This document shows positions 1 through 8,800 of a DNA stretch of 30,185 bases, in pieces (position 1 is the first letter of the stretch; each line of letters opens with the position of its first letter). The stretch covers positions 1 through 30,185 of the forward strand of contig JAVBLQ010000057.1 in assembly GCA_031553435.1 (NCBI GenBank), in the 5' to 3' direction. The position numbers and the translations under genes are program-made. This DNA is from JAVBLQ01 sp031553435 (GTDB lineage Bacteria > Bacteroidota > Bacteroidia > Bacteroidales > Azobacteroidaceae). The notes beneath the pieces were generated by a model. That model saw only the letters and a list, made by a program, of their open reading frames with translations, did no database searches and was not told the DNA's origin.

Positions 1-492
1 TTTACTCCTCAAATAGGGAATGGCACCTATATGGCAGAAAATGCAACAATCGTAGGTGATGTTATTACCGGAACAGATTGCAGCATCTGGTTCAATACTG
101 TTCTTCGTGGTGATGTAAATTCCATCCGTATCGGCAATAGAGTTAATATTCAGGATGGGACAGTCATACATACGCTATATCAAAAATCGGTTACTGAAAT
201 TGATGATGATGTTTCTATCGGACACAATGTCGTGATTCATGGCGCAAAAATAGAAAAAGGAGCATTGATCGGTATCGGATCCATCATTTTAGATCATGTT
301 GTCGTAGGAGAAGGATCTATTGTGGCAGCAGGATCTGTTGTTCTTTCGGGTACCATCATTGAACCGGGAAGCATTTATGCCGGAGTTCCTGCAAAATTTG
401 TGAAAAAAGTTGATCCCGAACAGGCTAAAGAGATGAATATCAAGATAGCAAGTAACTACCTGATGTATAAAAATTGGTATTCTGAACAATAA
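1..492 (+). CDS. Gamma carbonic anhydrase family protein, 5' end missing
   Basis: The reading frame is already open at base 1 (it begins FTPQIGNGTY), so the true start lies upstream of the window and the ATG at 31 is internal. The protein is a left-handed beta-helix of hexapeptide repeats. The three metal-ligand histidines of the gamma class are visible: one in VIHT and two in GHNVVIHG. The arginine of LRGD and the asparagine/glutamine of NIQDG, also conserved in the family, are present. The family includes zinc or iron carbonic anhydrases (Cam/CamH) and YrdA/PaaY-like proteins of uncertain substrate, so activity cannot be decided here. It is cytoplasmic, with no signal peptide visible. It ends 13 bases before the next gene and is probably co-transcribed with it. 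Confidence 0.88.
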   Translation, partial: FTPQIGNGTYMAENATIVGDVITGTDCSIWFNTVLRGDVNSIRIGNRVNIQDGTVIHTLYQKSVTEIDDDVSIGHNVVIHGAKIEKGALIGIGSIILDHVVVGEGSIVAAGSVVLSGTIIEPGSIYAGVPAKFVKKVDPEQAKEMNIKIASNYLMYKNWYSEQ

Positions 493-505
493 CACTCAAC
501 AACGC

Positions 506-1489
506 ATGCTTAATTATAAATCAATATTGATAACAGGGGGAACAGGATCATTCGGGAATAAGCTTACGGAAGTGATTTTACAAGACTATCCCAATGTAAA
601 GCAAATTGTAATTTATTCCAGAGATGAATTAAAACAATTTGAAATGGCTCAGAGATATCCCAACAGTGAATATCCGCAAGTTAGTTTTCTCATTGGTGAT
701 GTCAGAGACAAAGAGCGATTCAAAAGAGCTTGCGAAGGTATTGATGTCATTGTGCATGCAGCAGCGCTCAAACAAGCGCCGATGGCAGAATCCAATCCTG
801 ATGAATTCATCAAAACAAATATAGGTGGTGCGCAAACAGTTATTGACGGAGCATTGTCTTCCAATGTAAAGGTGGTAGTTGCCATTTCAACAGACAAGGC
901 TGTGGCTCCCACAAACCTATATGGAGCAACAAAATTATGCTCTGACAAATTATTTGTCGCAACAAATAATATTCAACGGGATTTAAGGTTTTCTGTTATT
1001 CGTTATGGAAATTTTATGGGATCAAGAGGTTCCGTCATCCCATTTTTTATCGAAAAAGCAAAAACAGGAGAAATTCCCATTACTGACTTTGGCATGACTC
1101 GTTTCAGCATCTCTCTGGAAGACAGTGTCAGAATGGCTCTTTGGGTAATAGAAAATGCATCGGGAGGCGAAATATTTATACCTAAAGCTCCTTCGTATAA
1201 AATTGAAACTGTAGCAAAAGCAATCGCTCCGGATGCCAAACTGGTTGAAGTGGGAATTCGTCCCGGAGAAAAGTTACATGAAGACATGATCACAGAAAGT
1301 GACTCATACAACACAATTGAGTTTAAGGAGTTTTATGCTATCCTTCCTACAACTGCAAACAAAGAAAAATATCTGAAACATTATAACGCTACCGAAGTCC
1401 CCAAAGGCTTTCAATATCATTCAGGACTAAATACCGAATGGTTGTCTGTAGAAAAAATGAGGGAATTAATCAAGCATTTGCTAACTTAA
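506..1489 (+). CDS. pseB: UDP-N-acetylglucosamine 4,6-dehydratase, PseB type
   Basis: This is an extended short-chain dehydrogenase of 327 residues, the usual PseB length. The N-terminal nucleotide-binding loop GGTGSFG is at residues 11-17. The segment STDKAVAPTNLYGATK (128-143) holds the Asp130/Lys131 pair and the Tyr139-Lys143 catalytic pair typical of inverting 4,6-dehydratases. The family converts UDP-GlcNAc to a 4-keto-6-deoxy sugar, the first step to pseudaminic acid or other 6-deoxy sugars in surface glycans. No other pse genes lie in the window, so the end product is unknown. Related family members (FlaA1, CapD/WbpM-type) remain possible, although the short soluble form without membrane helices favours PseB. 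Confidence 0.85.
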   Translation: MLNYKSILITGGTGSFGNKLTEVILQDYPNVKQIVIYSRDELKQFEMAQRYPNSEYPQVSFLIGDVRDKERFKRACEGIDVIVHAAALKQAPMAESNPDEFIKTNIGGAQTVIDGALSSNVKVVVAISTDKAVAPTNLYGATKLCSDKLFVATNNIQRDLRFSVIRYGNFMGSRGSVIPFFIEKAKTGEIPITDFGMTRFSISLEDSVRMALWVIENASGGEIFIPKAPSYKIETVAKAIAPDAKLVEVGIRPGEKLHEDMITESDSYNTIEFKEFYAILPTTANKEKYLKHYNATEVPKGFQYHSGLNTEWLSVEKMRELIKHLLT

Positions 1490-1502
1490 ACTTTATTCAT
1501 TC

Positions 1503-2306
1503 ATGAATTTTCGATTTTTAAGTCTGGCAAGCGGTAGTAGTGGAAATTGTTATTTTTTGGGAACGGATGATTATGGCATCTTGTTAGACGCAGGTATCGG
1601 GATCCGCACCATCAGAAAATGCCTGAAAGATCATAAAATAGAACTCGACCAGATTTTAGGAGTTTTTGTCACTCATGATCATGCTGATCATATCAAATCT
1701 GTTGGATGTCTGGGAGAAAAATACAATATACCCATTTACACGACAGCCAAAGTACACGAAGGAATTGACAATAGCCGCTATGTTCAGGAAAAATTATCTC
1801 AATCACGGAAAGTTCTTCAAAAAGAAGAATCATTCAAATTACGTGATTTTGTCATAACCGCCTTTGATGTCCCTCATGATGGAATTGATAATGTCGGATA
1901 TTTTATCGAATACAAAAATCATAAATTTGCTATCGCTACGGATGTTGGTCATATTACCGAAACTGTAGCCAAGTATTTACGCATGGCTAATCATTTGGTT
2001 ATCGAAGCGAATTATGATGAAGAAATGCTTCATAGAGGCAATTATCCTTTTTTTCTCAAAGAAAGGATCAAAAGTCCGCAAGGACATTTAAGCAATAGAG
2101 AAACGGCCGAATTTCTGGCTAAGAATTTCGATTTACATTTAAAAAACATTTGGCTTTGCCACTTAAGCAGAGATAACAATCATCCGGAATTAGCTTATAA
2201 AACAGTCGAAATGGCTATGTCTCAATATGGTATAAGGATAGGAAAAGATGTGAATGTTATTCCCTTGAAAAGAACAAATCCGTCAGAAATTTTCTTATTT
2301 GAATAA
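1503..2306 (+). CDS. Metallo-beta-lactamase-fold hydrolase, WalJ/YycJ type
   Basis: The 267-residue protein starts MNFRFLSLASGSSGNCYFLG, the hallmark N terminus of the YycJ/WalJ group. The metal-binding motif THDHADH is near residue 58, and later ligands appear in ATDVGH and in LCHLSRDNNH near the C terminus. The family consists of cytoplasmic metal-dependent exonuclease-like hydrolases; in Firmicutes WalJ is linked to the WalRK regulon, but no such kinase is nearby here. The gene begins 13 bases after the pseB-like gene and is probably read with it. No convincing terminator follows; the tRNA promoter begins about 40-65 bases downstream. Confidence 0.85.
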   Translation: MNFRFLSLASGSSGNCYFLGTDDYGILLDAGIGIRTIRKCLKDHKIELDQILGVFVTHDHADHIKSVGCLGEKYNIPIYTTAKVHEGIDNSRYVQEKLSQSRKVLQKEESFKLRDFVITAFDVPHDGIDNVGYFIEYKNHKFAIATDVGHITETVAKYLRMANHLVIEANYDEEMLHRGNYPFFLKERIKSPQGHLSNRETAEFLAKNFDLHLKNIWLCHLSRDNNHPELAYKTVEMAMSQYGIRIGKDVNVIPLKRTNPSEIFLFE

Positions 2307-2370
2307 AAATTAGGAATATACTTACGTTAAAAAAGAAAGTTCTTTTATTTTTTATCTTAGAAAAAAATTA

Positions 2371-2378
2371 TACATTTG
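2371..2378 (+). promoter_or_regulatory. Bacteroidota -7 promoter box for the tRNA
   Basis: TACATTTG matches the Bacteroidota primary sigma consensus TAnnTTTG exactly and lies 27 bases before the tRNA. About 20 bases upstream there is a T-rich stretch but no exact TTTG, so the -33 element is weak. Confidence 0.6.
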
Positions 2379-2405
2379 CACACCTCAAAGATATAACTTA
2401 TCAAC

Positions 2406-2478
2406 GTCTTCGTAGCTCAGTTGGTAGAGCAAATGACTCTTAATCATTGGGTCCAGGGTTCGAGTCCCTGCGAGGACA
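2406..2478 (+). tRNA. tRNA-Lys (anticodon CTT)
   Basis: A full cloverleaf folds by eye in 73 bases. The acceptor stem GTCTTCG pairs with CGAGGAC with one G-T pair. The D arm is GCTC-AGTTGGTAGA-GC, the anticodon stem AATGA/TCATT closes the loop CTCTTAA (anticodon CTT), and the T arm is CAGGG-TTCGAGT-CCCTG. The discriminator base is A and CCA is not encoded. The gene has its own promoter and terminator and stands alone. No integrase or att-like duplication was seen next to it. Confidence 0.97.
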
Positions 2479-2488
2479 CACTGGGAAT

Positions 2489-2521
2489 AAAGCAGTTACA
2501 TGAATCTGTAGCTGCTTTTTT
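2489..2521 (+). terminator. Intrinsic terminator after tRNA-Lys
   Basis: AAAGCAGTTAC (2489-2499) pairs with GTAGCTGCTTT (2508-2518), eleven base pairs with one G-T pair, around an 8-base loop. It runs straight into a T tract on the plus strand. On the minus strand there is no matching T run, so it is probably one-directional and does not end pbpC. Confidence 0.75.
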
Positions 2522-2542
2522 GTGCTTTGTATATATCCTCTT

Positions 2543-4918
2543 TTACTTCACAATAATACTTACAGAAAGCGTATTCCCCTCATCATCCACAACGGTAACC
2601 GAATGTTTTCCCAAAGAAGGACTAAGTGATAACCGATGAAAGTATCGTGTGGATGTAATATATTCCTGATCCAAATGCCAATAGACTGTTGCATCCGGAT
2701 TGGTATGAGCCAGTTCAAAAACAACAGATCCTTTGCTTCCATCCAATTGTTTAGGCAAAGAAATCTCCGCATTTGGCTGAGGATAAATGAATTCCATGGA
2801 TTCAACACCACTCAAACCTCCACATCCGGGTTTGAAAGGAGGTAATGATTTATAGGATGGATGATGTTGTTTGTAATACCATTCCCAAGCCGGAGGCAAA
2901 ACAAACCAACTTTTCTGAACAATACTCTCCTCGCCTGCACAATTTTCATAAACACGATAACGCTCATTTTCCGTTACAGTTACCTGTATGTGATAGGGAC
3001 ATGGGTCTGTTTTCAAACCTTCATTGCAAATAAGAACAGTGTCTGCTGCTTCACAAAACCGACCTTTGATATGACCTGATAAACGACAAACTTCCGTTTC
3101 TGTAAAAGCCTTGTATGGAATATCAAACCAATTGGATTTTGGGAGAATATTGAAGATATCGAACATCACAGGTCCGGCAGTTCTGGCTCCGGTCAAGCCT
3201 GGTTTTCCTTCTCCATTGGAATTTCCCACCCAAACACCGACGACATAACGAGCTGTTACTCCTACCGCCCAACCATCGCGAAATCCGTAGCTGGTTCCGG
3301 TTTTCCAGGCAATTTTTTGCATGGAGGGAATCGTTCGCCAATCTATTTCTTCTGGACGATTCACTTCCTTGATGGCGTCAAAAGTCTGCCAGACAGCACC
3401 AGGATTAAAAATATGCGGAGAAAATATCTTCTGAGGTTCGGATTGAGAATTCATGTTTAATAAAACAGAAAATGAAGAATAGTTATTTTTTATTTTTCCT
3501 TCAAACTCCAACAGCGTTTGAGCCATTTTGCAATATGCTGACGAAACATCCCAAAGATTAGCTTCTGCTCCTCCCAAAATCAAAGAAAGGCCATAATGAG
3601 ATGCTGGTTGATTTAATGTTGTGATTTTAATTTTTTTCAGAAAATCATAAAATTTGGGAACACTGTATTTCCTCAACAAATGAACGGTTGGCACATTCAG
3701 TGAGCGGGCAAGCGCTTCAGATGCAGGCACAGCCCCGTCAAACTGCAAATTAAAATTCTGTGGTGAAAAACCATTGATATTAACAGGAATATCCGGCAAC
3801 AAGGTATGTGGCAATATTTCTCCTTCCTGAAGTGCAACACAATACAGAAAGGGTTTCAAAATACTTCCCGTACTGCGAGGGGAGCGGATTACATCTACCT
3901 GGTTCCCGGATCTTTTATTGTCAAATTGTACATTTCCGCAATAAGATACGACTTCATTTTTTTGTACATCAATGACGATAGCAGCCATATTCCGGATATC
4001 GCTTCTTGTAAATTCATCATTCCATCTTTCCAATAGATTTTCAACCTGAATCTGAAGTCCCTTATTGATAGATGTTTGAATATATTTACCTTTTTCCCCT
4101 TTATAAAAAAATGTGACCAAATGAGGGGCAATCTGGGGCAACGGCAATGGTTCAGAGGGTAATGGCTCATTCAAAGCCAACATATAAGTCGATGAATCGA
4201 TAATTTCCTTATCCAATAATTTTTTCAGCAAACGATTTCTTTTTTCGGTCAATGCCTGCCGATTTTTAGCCAAATGGAGCATAGAAGGAGCATTGGGCAA
4301 AACAGCCAAAGTTGCCGCCTCCGCCCAGGAAAGATGATTGAATGAGTGTCCGAAATATCGCCAGGAAGCTGCTTCAATTCCCACCACATTCCCGCCAAAC
4401 GGGGCATGGGAAGCATACAATGTCAGAATTTCTTTTTTTGAACAACGAAGTTCCAAGCGGGTTGCCAATATCATTTCAATCAATTTCTCTCCTATTGTTC
4501 GCTTTTCTCCCCTTGACAACCGGATGGTTTGCATGGTGATTGTACTTCCTCCGCTGACAATTCGTTTTCCTTTGATATTTTGAATAAAGGCGCGACCAAC
4601 GGCCAAAGGATTTACTCCCCAATGATAAGAAAAATATTGATCTTCAAATGTTGTCAGACATTGTTTGAATTTTTCAGGAACAGAATCGGATGGAGGGAAA
4701 CGCCACTGTCCGTCGTCAGCAATGCGGGCGCCGAGAAGCTCATTATTCCTGTCGGCAACGACTGTTGAATACGGCGTATTGAATAATTGACGGGGAAGAC
4801 AAAAATAATAAACGGTTAAAAGGAAGACAATGAGAAGAATCATTGCCTTCCTTTTTTTTGATAATTGGTTTATTTTCTTTAAAAAATTATTTTTTATTGT
4901 TTTTAATTTTCTGAGCAT
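2543..4918 (-). CDS. pbpC: Penicillin-binding protein 1C
   Basis: This is a bifunctional peptidoglycan synthase of 791 residues. I chose the ATG at 4918; a longer frame from 4948 would need a TTG start. After a basic N terminus there is one membrane anchor (about residues 26-40). The glycosyltransferase 51 domain shows the catalytic EDQYF (Glu92) and SGGSTITMQ (122-130). The transpeptidase domain has SILK (352-355), SLN (406-408) and KTGT (539-542). A C-terminal BiPBP_C-type domain (about 710-791) marks the PBP1C subgroup. The start lies within the last 32 bases of dinD, so the two are translationally close. The macroglobulin gene that normally sits directly upstream is separated from it by dinD. 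Confidence 0.93.
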   Translation of the reverse strand: MLRKLKTIKNNFLKKINQLSKKRKAMILLIVFLLTVYYFCLPRQLFNTPYSTVVADRNNELLGARIADDGQWRFPPSDSVPEKFKQCLTTFEDQYFSYHWGVNPLAVGRAFIQNIKGKRIVSGGSTITMQTIRLSRGEKRTIGEKLIEMILATRLELRCSKKEILTLYASHAPFGGNVVGIEAASWRYFGHSFNHLSWAEAATLAVLPNAPSMLHLAKNRQALTEKRNRLLKKLLDKEIIDSSTYMLALNEPLPSEPLPLPQIAPHLVTFFYKGEKGKYIQTSINKGLQIQVENLLERWNDEFTRSDIRNMAAIVIDVQKNEVVSYCGNVQFDNKRSGNQVDVIRSPRSTGSILKPFLYCVALQEGEILPHTLLPDIPVNINGFSPQNFNLQFDGAVPASEALARSLNVPTVHLLRKYSVPKFYDFLKKIKITTLNQPASHYGLSLILGGAEANLWDVSSAYCKMAQTLLEFEGKIKNNYSSFSVLLNMNSQSEPQKIFSPHIFNPGAVWQTFDAIKEVNRPEEIDWRTIPSMQKIAWKTGTSYGFRDGWAVGVTARYVVGVWVGNSNGEGKPGLTGARTAGPVMFDIFNILPKSNWFDIPYKAFTETEVCRLSGHIKGRFCEAADTVLICNEGLKTDPCPYHIQVTVTENERYRVYENCAGEESIVQKSWFVLPPAWEWYYKQHHPSYKSLPPFKPGCGGLSGVESMEFIYPQPNAEISLPKQLDGSKGSVVFELAHTNPDATVYWHLDQEYITSTRYFHRLSLSPSLGKHSVTVVDDEGNTLSVSIIVK

Positions 4919-5738
4919 CTTTGAGCACTTTTTTCTCTTCGCTGACAAGTTTTCGTTGCACTTTCTTTACATCTTCTTCCACAGGAAGATCTTCAGGTTT
5001 GACGCCTCTTTCCAACAAAATATTCCTCACAGCAAGGTTATTTTCAACATGTTCCCGGGAGATTAAATTGTCGCCAACCAAATCTTTTTCAACAACATTG
5101 TGACTGGTTAATTCTGTTGCAAAATCTTTAGCTTTGATAGTTAATGTCGGCAGAAAATCAGCTAAGGGCCGATTGGCAGGAACAGCCAGTTTTTCCTTCA
5201 TTTTATTGGTTGAATAACCTCCAAATAAAGCTTCGTCTCCTAATGAACGAATGTACGCAAAACTTTTTTCATCTACTCCTCTTTCATAAATAATTACGGA
5301 GAGTTTTTTCTCAGATTTCGATAGTTTTTCTCTTGCAGTTACTCTTGCAACATTTAGCAAACGTCTTTCTATAAGTTCCTGTTTTCTTGTTTGAACTGCA
5401 AAATAGGTTTGGGCAAAAGCGATTTCAGATTTGTGAGATTCACCGTTTTGTACAATCAGGTAGCATGCATAACGAGTTAAGGCAATGTCTTCTATCTGTC
5501 TCTCTGATCCGGAGCCGAGCTTGACCATTTTGTTGAAGCCAACAAAATGGTTTGAAGTATCTTCTCCTGCATTTCCACATGCTAATTGAGCTTTTTCAAC
5601 TACTTTCAAAAAATTACGCCATTCTGCATAGTTAAAGATTTCCTGAAGGTCTCTTGCACTCCAACATTCAATACCTTCATACAAATAACGTGCACCTTCA
5701 AAACGTTGAAATAACTCGGCAATTTGTTCTTTTTTCAT
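4887..5738 (-). CDS. dinD: DNA damage-inducible protein D (DinD)
   Basis: The protein has 283 residues from the ATG at 5738; a TTG two codons earlier (5744) is a less likely start. It shares the DinD pattern: a BRO-N-like N-terminal region with WSARDLQEIFNYAEWRNF, then MVKLGSG and the strongly conserved LTRYACYLIVQNGES and AFAQTYFAVQTRKQEL. E. coli DinD is SOS-induced and inhibits RecA-mediated strand exchange; the same role here is inference. The second half is charged and the C terminus is lysine-rich. Codons 64-73 form an inverted repeat (5524-5551) that matches two palindromes just upstream. No recognisable LexA box was seen. Its place between the macroglobulin and pbpC genes suggests acquisition. 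Confidence 0.9.
   Translation of the reverse strand: MKKEQIAELFQRFEGARYLYEGIECWSARDLQEIFNYAEWRNFLKVVEKAQLACGNAGEDTSNHFVGFNKMVKLGSGSERQIEDIALTRYACYLIVQNGESHKSEIAFAQTYFAVQTRKQELIERRLLNVARVTAREKLSKSEKKLSVIIYERGVDEKSFAYIRSLGDEALFGGYSTNKMKEKLAVPANRPLADFLPTLTIKAKDFATELTSHNVVEKDLVGDNLISREHVENNLAVRNILLERGVKPEDLPVEEDVKKVQRKLVSEEKKVLKDAQKIKNNKK
5524..5551. repeat. Inverted repeat inside dinD, copy 3 of the dinD palindrome
   Basis: ACCATTTTGTTG (5524-5535) and its exact reverse complement CAACAAAATGGT (5540-5551) flank a 4-base spacer. It lies wholly in the dinD frame, and one arm encodes most of F68-N69-K70-M71-V72. Both arms are identical to those of the two intergenic palindromes at 5774 and 5827. 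Confidence 0.9.
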
Positions 5739-5773
5739 TGTCAATTAATTTTAGTTTATAAATTATGATTAGA

Positions 5774-5807
5774 TAGACCATTTTGTTGAGCTCAACAAAA
5801 TGGTCTA
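5774..5807. repeat. Perfect 34-bp palindrome upstream of dinD, copy 1
   Basis: TAGACCATTTTGTTGAG (5774-5790) is followed without a spacer by its exact reverse complement (5791-5807). It ends 35 bases before the dinD ATG on the minus strand, so it lies in the promoter or leader of dinD. On the minus strand a TTTG in the left arm and a poor -7-like TATCTAAT after the right arm are 20 bases apart, so the palindrome could be an operator; that is weak inference. Confidence 0.95.
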
Positions 5808-5826
5808 AACCCGCATCCAGAGAGGG

Positions 5827-5862
5827 CCAGACCATTTTGTTGAAATCAACAAAATGGTCTGG
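5827..5862. repeat. 36-bp palindrome after the macroglobulin gene, copy 2
   Basis: CCAGACCATTTTGTTGA (5827-5843) pairs perfectly with 5846-5862 around a 2-base spacer. It begins 4 bases after the macroglobulin stop codon on the minus strand. No T run follows on that strand, so it is not a standard intrinsic terminator. The inner 12-base arms are identical to copies 1 and 3, and TTCAACAAAATGGTC (15 bases, minus strand) is identical to dinD codons 68-72. Confidence 0.95.
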
Positions 5863-5865
5863 AAA

Positions 5866-8800
5866 TTATCTTACGACTTTCACTATTCCGGCTGTTGTTC
5901 GTGCCTGTGTATCAGTGTTATACATTGCTTCGCATTGGATTGCAGGAAGCGTAAATGTTCCTATGTATGCAGCCTGCAAACGAATTTTGAATGTTTTGAC
6001 TTTAGGCATTGTTCTGTAATAGTAATAATTAGTAGTTCCTGTCCCTAAATCAAAGTAAGTCAATACTCTGTCATCACGGATATCCTGATAAGTAAAATCG
6101 GGAGAAGACCCGGCAGATTCATTTTCATGATCAACCATTCTTTCATTGAATATTTCCCATCCGGAAGGCATGATCTGAGTGAGTGCTATATTTTCGTAAT
6201 CTGTTGTACCGCTGATATTAGTTACACGAACTTCTGCAATGAAATCGGTTCCTTGTTTAAGCTCAGTTACATCTATCGGTTTTCCTTTCAAATCGGTATA
6301 GGTAACATCTATCTGAAGATTATTGGCTACAGCCGGCAAAGTGTCATTAATCGGTTTTGTTTTCGATGTGATACTGACATATAAATCTCCCTTGCTTTTA
6401 CTTCGGATAGAAATTTTTCCATTCAACACATCAGTAGGAATAGAAATTTGATAGACGGACTTAGCTGTTATTATTGATTTTTGAACTTTACCGTTAAGAG
6501 TCCAATCAAATTCAATAGAACCTTGTGTGTTTTTCTCAGCCAATCGCCCCATAGCTACCAGAGAAAACGCGGTAGATTGCGTACTAAAGTAATATTCGCT
6601 TGACATATTCCTGGATACTTGTTGCGCTTGTCTGAATGCATTTTGCATATTACCCATCAGTACCATTGTTTCCAGAATCATGGCATCATCACGGGATGAA
6701 GAACCATAAGTCCAACTATAATTATACTTGGGAATTGTAGTTTGTATATTGAAAATGATTTCGCCTGCGGCTTTTTTCTTTCCATCTATGGCATAAGCAG
6801 CGGCTAATCTCCATTTAGCCTGAATGGAAATATTTTTCATTTCCTTCATCCTATTCATGGCACCTAATTCCGGAGAACCGGCCAATGCCAATGTGTACAA
6901 ACGATATGCCTGTTGTAAATCAGATTCATAATAATACATATTATTTTTTTCGTCATAATTGAAAGTCCAGTTTTGGGCCGCTTTACGTTGGAAGTTTTTC
7001 CATTTATTGATTACTCCCGGATTTACTTCATAACCTTTCGACTGAGCTTCAACTAGGAAATTACCTGCATAAGTGGTTATCCATTCACTGGCTGAGGATT
7101 GTCCCGGCCAGTATACAAATCCTCCATCAGACAATTGTCTGCCGTATAGATTTTTGATTGCTTCTTGCACATTTTTCTTGATCATTTCGGATTCCTGACT
7201 GCTCAGGTCTTTGAATTGGGAAATAAACAATAACGGGAATGCTTTCGAAGTTAATTGTTCGGAACAATAGTGCTGATAATCATACAAATAATCGAACCGA
7301 CGACTGATATCTACTGACGGGATGCGTGAAACCTCCATTTTTACCCAGTTTTCATCAGAGCGTTCGGACAAATTATAAGAAAATTCTTCTGTTTTTCCAG
7401 CTCCCAACAATTTATCTTCCAATGTGATAACCGGAGGATTCGGATTTCTGACATCAATTTCTATGGTTTCCGTTGCGGTATGTCCGCCACCGGTAGCCGT
7501 GACTTTCACTTTTTCGACGCCTGTTTTTGTTCCTGATTTTACTGTGAAATAAACCAGATCATCACCCGGTTTCGAGAATTTAAGCGATTTGGATGTTCCA
7601 TCAGTAATTTTCAGTTTTCCGGAAGTTTCCACTTTAACCGTAACATTATTGACTCCATTTTCCATGGCAAAAACATTGACCGGAAGTTGTATTTCTTCAA
7701 CCGTACTGATTACTCGCGGCAATGTTGATAACACCATTAGCGGACTGCGAACCGGAACGGTTTTTTCTGCTTTACCATAAGCTCCGTTTTGTCCGGCAAC
7801 CACCATGGCACGAACGGAACCTACATACATCGGAAGTTTTATCTTGTGTGTAGCTGTCGCTCCTTTTTTCAGTGAAAACGGACCAATAAATTTAACTACC
7901 GGTTTGAAACGGTTTGCTTTCTGATTTGATGGTTTCATATCTTCATCACCTCCGATACTGAAAAGTGATCCGAATTTTCCGGCAAAGGCGCCGATTACAT
8001 AATCATACATATCCCAGGTTTTTACACCCAATGCTTCGCGTGCATAGAATTCGGACCAGGGATCCGGAGTTTTGAAATTGGTCAGATCCAACAAACCATC
8101 ATCCACAATAGCAAGCGTGTACGACATTTCTTTGCCGTTTTTCTCACTTACTTTTACCGCAAATTCTGTTTCAGGACGAAGGACTTTCGGCATGGAAATT
8201 TGTGGCGTAAGTTCCGAATTTTTATTCGTGACAAATACCGGAACAACTCCATACATCCTGATCGGCAGATTGTTGACCGTTTGAGCATGTGGCTGTAATA
8301 AACTGATATGGATGTAGAAATTCGGAGCCATTTCTTCCGTGACTTTGAATTTATATTTGGTATCATTGCCTTCGGAAACTGCCACCCAATCTCTTTTTAT
8401 TACTGATGAACCATTTTCCAGAGCAATCAAAGCATTTCCTGCAGCTGCGGAGGGAATTAACACCGTCACCTCCTCTCCTACTTCATACGAAGTTTTATTG
8501 GTTGAAAAAGTAAGCATTGTTAACCCGCTTGGATCGCTCTTATCTGAACGGCCTCTTTCGGCCGGCCAATCAACATATACCAAGCCTCCGGTAGCATGGC
8601 CTCCATCGCGGTCTTTTACATAAATCAGATAACGGCCCCATTCCGGATAGTTTATTCTGAAATTAATTTTTGCTTTTCCATTCACCGTCGACAGATTTCC
8701 TGAAAGTACGGGTTCTATGGATGTGTTATTGACATATGATTCGAATGATTCATCATTATTTTGCCACCACCAACTCCACTTGACTTTATATACTTTGTAT

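Noticed and set aside
2331..2346. Terminator for the WalJ-type hydrolase gene
   Set aside because: The stem AAAAGA/TCTTTT is short and almost all A-T, so it is not convincing.
2406..2478. tRNA-Lys as an integration site for a mobile island
   Set aside because: No integrase and no repeat of the tRNA 3' end were seen nearby.
2421..2639. A 72-codon plus-strand frame running through tRNA-Lys
   Set aside because: It covers the tRNA and terminator and runs into pbpC on the other strand; it shows no protein features.
3123..4170. Overlapping frames inside pbpC on both strands
   Set aside because: They are short shadows of a strong coding frame, with no family features.
4919..4948. Ten extra N-terminal residues for PBP1C
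   Set aside because: They would need a TTG start deeper in dinD, while an ATG at 4918 gives a normal PBP1C N terminus.
5524..5862. CRISPR-like array in the dinD palindromes
   Set aside because: Only three copies, unequal spacing, one in a coding sequence, and no cas genes.
5827..5862. Palindrome as intrinsic terminator of the macroglobulin gene
   Set aside because: No T run follows on the minus strand; the sequence continues CCCTCTC.
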